Below the pieces are notes generated by a model. It worked only from the letters and a program-made list of their open reading frames with translations. It searched no databases and was not told the DNA's origin. 64,000 nucleotides of DNA from Nocardia macrotermitis. Lineage in GTDB: Bacteria; Actinomycetota; Actinomycetes; Mycobacteriales; Mycobacteriaceae. How positions within the stretch are numbered: position 1 is the stretch's first letter; each line of letters begins with the position of its first letter. A program made the position numbers and the translations under genes. Positions 60,657 through 64,000 of the stretch are shown piece by piece. The DNA lies in assembly GCF_009604405.1 (NCBI RefSeq), contig NZ_WEGK01000009.1, positions 1-64,000 on the forward strand. The letters are read 5' to 3'.

Positions 60657-61445
60657 TCAGGCTGACGGCGGATCGGCCACGGCCCGCTCGGCAAGTACCG
60701 TACGCACCCAGTCCGCGACCGTCCGCGCCCACCCGGGAATCACGATCAGATCGTTGTGCCCGGCCCCGGGATAGATGTGCAGCCGCTTGGGTTCCGGTGC
60801 GGCCGCGTACAATTCGTGTCCCATCCGCACCGGCAGCAACTCGTCCTCGTCACCGTGCATGACCAGTACCGGCGCGCGCAGCGACCGGATCCGGCGCAGG
60901 CTCGGAAAGGCATCGGGGACAACGAGTCTCGGGATGTAGGGGTAGACCACGCCCGCCGCGTCCCGCAGGCTGGTGAAGGTGGACATCAGCACCAGCGCGG
61001 CGGGCGGATAGCACGAGGCCAACTCCGTCATCACGCCGCCGCCGAGCGATTTACCCAGGTACACAACACGATTCGGGTCCACACCCGGCCGGGCGAGCAG
61101 CGCGTCGCGCGCGGCCCGGGCATCCAGATACATCCCGTGCTCGTCGGGATGCCCCGCGCTACGGCCGAATCCGCGATAGTCGAACACCAGCACATCGAAT
61201 CCGGCCGCCGCCAGCAACGCCAGCACCGGCGACCGATCACCGATATTGCCCGCGTTACCGTGCGCGAACAGGATGTGCCCCAACGGATTCGCCGCCCGCA
61301 CGAACCACCCGTTGACGAGCGTGCCGTCCGCGGCGGTGAAATACAGATCCTCGTACTCGAGCCCGAACCGCGCGGGCGTCACCGTGATCTCCCGCTCGGG
61401 CAGGAAGGTCAGAGCATTGAGAATTCGCGTCGCAGGATGTCTCAT
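60657..61445 (-). CDS. Alpha/beta hydrolase, BEM46/ABHD13-like
   Basis: A 262-residue serine hydrolase with HGNAGNIGDR near the oxyanion site, the nucleophile elbow GKSLGGG, the acid in VMHGDEDELLP and the His in GAGHNDL. The N-terminal ILNALTFLP may touch the membrane. The substrate is unknown. GGAAGGGAGG precedes ATG 61445. Confidence 0.87.
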   Translation of the reverse strand: MRHPATRILNALTFLPEREITVTPARFGLEYEDLYFTAADGTLVNGWFVRAANPLGHILFAHGNAGNIGDRSPVLALLAAAGFDVLVFDYRGFGRSAGHPDEHGMYLDARAARDALLARPGVDPNRVVYLGKSLGGGVMTELASCYPPAALVLMSTFTSLRDAAGVVYPYIPRLVVPDAFPSLRRIRSLRAPVLVMHGDEDELLPVRMGHELYAAAPEPKRLHIYPGAGHNDLIVIPGWARTVADWVRTVLAERAVADPPSA

Positions 61446-61473
61446 ATCCCTCCCTTCCGCAGCTGTGAACGAT

Positions 61474-62256
61474 TCAACGATATCCGATGGTGATGTTCGG
61501 ACGACGACTCGGATCGAGCCATTTCAACAGTGCCACTACCGAATTACGCGGTGTCTCCACACATCCCTGCGATGGGATCCCGGCGTCCACGTGGACGAAG
61601 AAGGCCGAACCCGCGCCCCGGCGCACCGGTGCGGTGTTGTAGCCGATGACGATCGCGTAGTCGTAGCTGGTGCCGACCCGGCCCAGGTTCTCACCGGCCC
61701 CCTCGTCGAACGGGCAGGTCCCGGGCGCGCAGTGCTGATAGGTGTTGTACTGCGCGCTGTTCGTATCGCTGACCCACCAGTCGCTGGCGCCGATCTGCCG
61801 ATACGGCATCCGCGTCCCCGGATTCGCCTGCCGCCCGAAGGCCGACGGCAACCCGAAGGTGCCCAGCGGCGTCCGGTTCATCCCCTCTCGCGTCTGCCCG
61901 ACACCCTGGGTACCGACCCGAACCTGCACGGGCGCAAGGGCACTCGTCCACCCGGCCCCCGACCGCTGCCACGCCTGCAACGAGCCGCTCGTACTACCGG
62001 GCCCCGCCACCAGCACCGTCACCAGCTGATCGGTCCCGGCGGGCGGCACGGGCACCCCCGCCGGAAGCCCGGCATTCCCGCCGTCGTAGTTCACCGGCTG
62101 TCCGACCGTGTGCGTCGTCGGCGTCGCACCGGACACCGGCACGGCCCGCGCAGGCGACGGGGCCGCCGACTGCCCCTGCTGCCCGCAACCGGCCGCGACC
62201 AGCACCAACGCGGCGGCCAGCACACCACGACGCACGAGATTCCGGGACACACTCAT
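61474..62256 (-). CDS. L,D-transpeptidase-like lipoprotein
   Basis: A 260-residue exported protein with a lipoprotein signal (VLVAAGC) and a Pro/Ser-rich linker to about residue 75. The C-terminal domain carries the YkuD-type catalytic pattern FVHVDAGIPSQGCVE, with His, Ser, Gly and the nucleophilic Cys. Such enzymes cross-link peptidoglycan or attach proteins to it. Ribosome site is weak. It lies in the same orientation as pheT, 91 bases downstream of the pheT stop codon. Confidence 0.85.
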   Translation of the reverse strand: MSVSRNLVRRGVLAAALVLVAAGCGQQGQSAAPSPARAVPVSGATPTTHTVGQPVNYDGGNAGLPAGVPVPPAGTDQLVTVLVAGPGSTSGSLQAWQRSGAGWTSALAPVQVRVGTQGVGQTREGMNRTPLGTFGLPSAFGRQANPGTRMPYRQIGASDWWVSDTNSAQYNTYQHCAPGTCPFDEGAGENLGRVGTSYDYAIVIGYNTAPVRRGAGSAFFVHVDAGIPSQGCVETPRNSVVALLKWLDPSRRPNITIGYR

Positions 62257-62347
62257 CGGCCGAGCTTAACCGCCACGTACCGGGTGTCACAGGGCACGCG
62301 AGATTTGCCCGTGTCCCCGAGAAACCTACCTCGCACCCGGCCTCGAA

Positions 62348-64000
62348 TCAGGCGCGCAGCACCGCTCCGACGGATTCGGCGGCGGCCTCGACCGCGGCAT
62401 CCCGCGCGGCGCTGGCCTCGTCCTCGGTCAACGTCCGGTCGGCGGCGCGGAAACGCAGCGCGTAGGTGAGGGATTTGCGACCCTCACCGGCCTGCGCGCC
62501 CTCGTAGACGTCGAACAGGGCGATGTCCTCGAGCAGCTCACCCGCACCCGCGCGCAACGCCGATTCCAGCGTGTCGGCAGGGATCGAACGTTCGACGCTC
62601 ACCGACACGTCCTGCAATACCGCCGGGAACGGCGAAATCCTCGGCGCGGGCCGGGTTTCGCGCAACGGCAGCGCGTCCAGATCCAGTTCCAGCGCACAGG
62701 TGCGCGGCGGCAGACCGGCACGTTCGAGCACCGCGGGATGCAACTCGCCCGCATGCCCCACGACCGCGCCGTCCACGACCAGCTCCGCGCAACGCCCCGG
62801 ATGGAACGGCAGATACGCCGCCGCCCGACGCTCGATCCGCACCCCGGCGGCGTCGGCGACCGCGTCGGCGAGCGCGAAGGCATCCGCCGCCTCCACCGCC
62901 CGCCCGGCACCCCACGGACCACGCGGTTCCCGGCGTCCGGTGAGCACCGCCGCGATGTGCACCGGCTGCGCGGGCAGCGATTCGATCAACGTCGCGATCT
63001 GCTCGTCGGTCGGCCGCCGATCCACCGGCAGTTCCGCGACCGGACCGGTCTTCGGTCCGGGCAGCACCACCTGTTCGATGCCGTAGATCGCCAGATCCCG
63101 CGCACCGCGAGAAATGTTGCGCGCGGCCACTTCCAGTAGTCCGGGCAGCAGCGTCGTGGCCAACTCGGCCCGCTCGACGTCCAGCGGATTGAGCACCCGC
63201 ATGGCGCCGCGGCGCACGTCGTCGGTGGGCAGCCCCCACACGTCGAACGCCCCGGACGGCATGAAGATCGGCACCGGCGCCTCGACACATCCCGAGAACG
63301 CCAGCGCTCGGCTGACCGCCCGCCGACGACGTTGCGCGGGCGTGAATCCCCGGCCCGCGGGCGCGGTCGGCAGCACCGAGGGGATCTGCTCGAGCCCCTC
63401 CAGCCGCAGCACCTCCTCGACCAGGTCGGCGGGCTGGGCCAGATCCGGACGCCAGCTCGGCGGGGTCACCACGAGCTGACCGTGTCCGCTCTCGCTGACA
63501 TCGACGTCGACGCCGCACCCGATCTGCGCCAGCCGCCGCGCGGCGGTGCCGTTCGGGTAGTTCACCCCGGCGATGCGGTCGGGCAGGTCCAGATCCATCC
63601 GGATCGGCGCCACCGCCGGCACCGGCAGGCGCACGTCGGTCAACGCGGATTCGACTGTGCCACCGGTGATCTCGGCCAGCAGCGACGCCGCCCGATCGAG
63701 CGCGGCGACATTCACCTCGGGATCGACCACACGCTCGTAGCGGCGGCCCGCCTCGGACGTCAGCTTGTGCCGCCGCGCGGTGCGGTAGACCGCGAGCGGA
63801 TTCCAGGTGGCGGCCTCGAGCAGGATGTCGGTGGATTCCGGGCTCACCTCGGTGGACGCGCCGCCCATGATCCCGGCCAGCGACAGCACGCCCGAATCGT
63901 CGGCGATCACGGTGTCCGCGGCGTCCAGGACCCGCTCGGTCTCGTCCAGGGTGCGCAGCGTCTCACCCTTGTTCGCGCGCCGAACCACCAGCGGCCCGGT
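62348..64000 (-). CDS. pheT: Phenylalanyl-tRNA synthetase beta subunit (3' part)
   Basis: The C-terminal 550 residues of PheT; the start lies beyond the right edge. Visible parts are the B3/B4 editing region (LSLAGIMGG), the B5 domain (about residues 100-190 of this fragment), the B6/B7 catalytic-like domain and the C-terminal anticodon-binding domain (FPAVLQDVSVSVE). With pheS it charges tRNA(Phe). In M. tuberculosis pheT lies near argC; here about 12.7 kb of cassettes separates the two. Confidence 0.96.
   Translation of the reverse strand, partial: TGPLVVRRANKGETLRTLDETERVLDAADTVIADDSGVLSLAGIMGGASTEVSPESTDILLEAATWNPLAVYRTARRHKLTSEAGRRYERVVDPEVNVAALDRAASLLAEITGGTVESALTDVRLPVPAVAPIRMDLDLPDRIAGVNYPNGTAARRLAQIGCGVDVDVSESGHGQLVVTPPSWRPDLAQPADLVEEVLRLEGLEQIPSVLPTAPAGRGFTPAQRRRRAVSRALAFSGCVEAPVPIFMPSGAFDVWGLPTDDVRRGAMRVLNPLDVERAELATTLLPGLLEVAARNISRGARDLAIYGIEQVVLPGPKTGPVAELPVDRRPTDEQIATLIESLPAQPVHIAAVLTGRREPRGPWGAGRAVEAADAFALADAVADAAGVRIERRAAAYLPFHPGRCAELVVDGAVVGHAGELHPAVLERAGLPPRTCALELDLDALPLRETRPAPRISPFPAVLQDVSVSVERSIPADTLESALRAGAGELLEDIALFDVYEGAQAGEGRKSLTYALRFRAADRTLTEDEASAARDAAVEAAAESVGAVLRA

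Overview
The window is 64 kb of GC-rich actinobacterial chromosome, most likely Nocardia or a close relative in the Mycobacteriales. Its backbone follows a gene order I know from Mycobacterium tuberculosis: pheT, argCJBDF-argR-argG-argH (Rv1650-Rv1659) and the block Rv1683-Rv1684-Rv1685c-Rv1686c-Rv1687c-mpg-tyrS (Rv1683-Rv1689). Most backbone genes lie on the minus strand. At the left edge a minus-strand rRNA promoter and leader show that an rrn operon starts just outside the window. The genus is inferred from synteny and gene content; no 16S sequence is present.

Region by region. 1-6.7 kb: rrn promoter, tyrS, then an inserted AraC regulator, DoxX protein, GntR regulator and a 2-isopropylmalate synthase paralogue, then mpg. 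6.7-12.9 kb: a small secreted DUF3761 protein, an ECF41 (SigJ-type) sigma factor coupled to an FAD oxidoreductase, an alkyl sulfatase and a FrnE-like DsbA protein. 13-19.7 kb: an ABC-2 exporter with its TetR regulator, a Trm112-like protein, a large hydrolase/acyl-CoA-synthetase-like fusion and a DUF4239 membrane protein. 20-24.6 kb: a four-gene operon for the earthy odorant 2-methylisoborneol (2-MIB), namely a family 2B encapsulin shell with a cyclic-nucleotide-binding domain, 2-MIB synthase, geranyl diphosphate 2-C-methyltransferase and isopentenyl diphosphate isomerase. 24.6-27 kb: a toxin-antitoxin pair, an SMR transporter, a protein of unknown function and a NUDIX hydrolase. 27-31 kb: argH, a methyltransferase and argG.

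31-43.7 kb, between argG and argR, holds a complete non-phosphorylating L-fucose pathway (fucose dehydrogenase, fuconolactonase, fuconate dehydratase, 2-keto-3-deoxyfuconate dehydrogenase, diketo-acid hydrolase), a sugar ABC importer and a GntR regulator, followed by a ketopantoate reductase and an MFS transporter. 43.7-49.7 kb is the overlapping argCJBDFR operon. 49.7-51.6 kb has a MarR regulator and an FAD monooxygenase. 51.6-59 kb holds two divergent operons (PLP deaminase-like, D-aminoacylase-like, KDPG aldolase, GntP permease / KDG kinase, IclR, RidA). Together these could take N-acetyl-D-glucosaminate to pyruvate and glyceraldehyde 3-phosphate. 59-64 kb has two proteins of unknown function, an alpha/beta hydrolase, an L,D-transpeptidase-like lipoprotein and the 3' part of pheT.

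The overall picture is a conserved biosynthetic backbone opened at several junctions by self-contained cassettes, each with its own regulator and often a visible operator. The strongest systems are the 2-MIB encapsulin operon, the candidate glucosaminate route and the fucose regulon, where a 16-base element is repeated exactly, in inverted orientation, at two loci. No rRNA gene body, tRNA, CRISPR array, insertion sequence or prophage was found.
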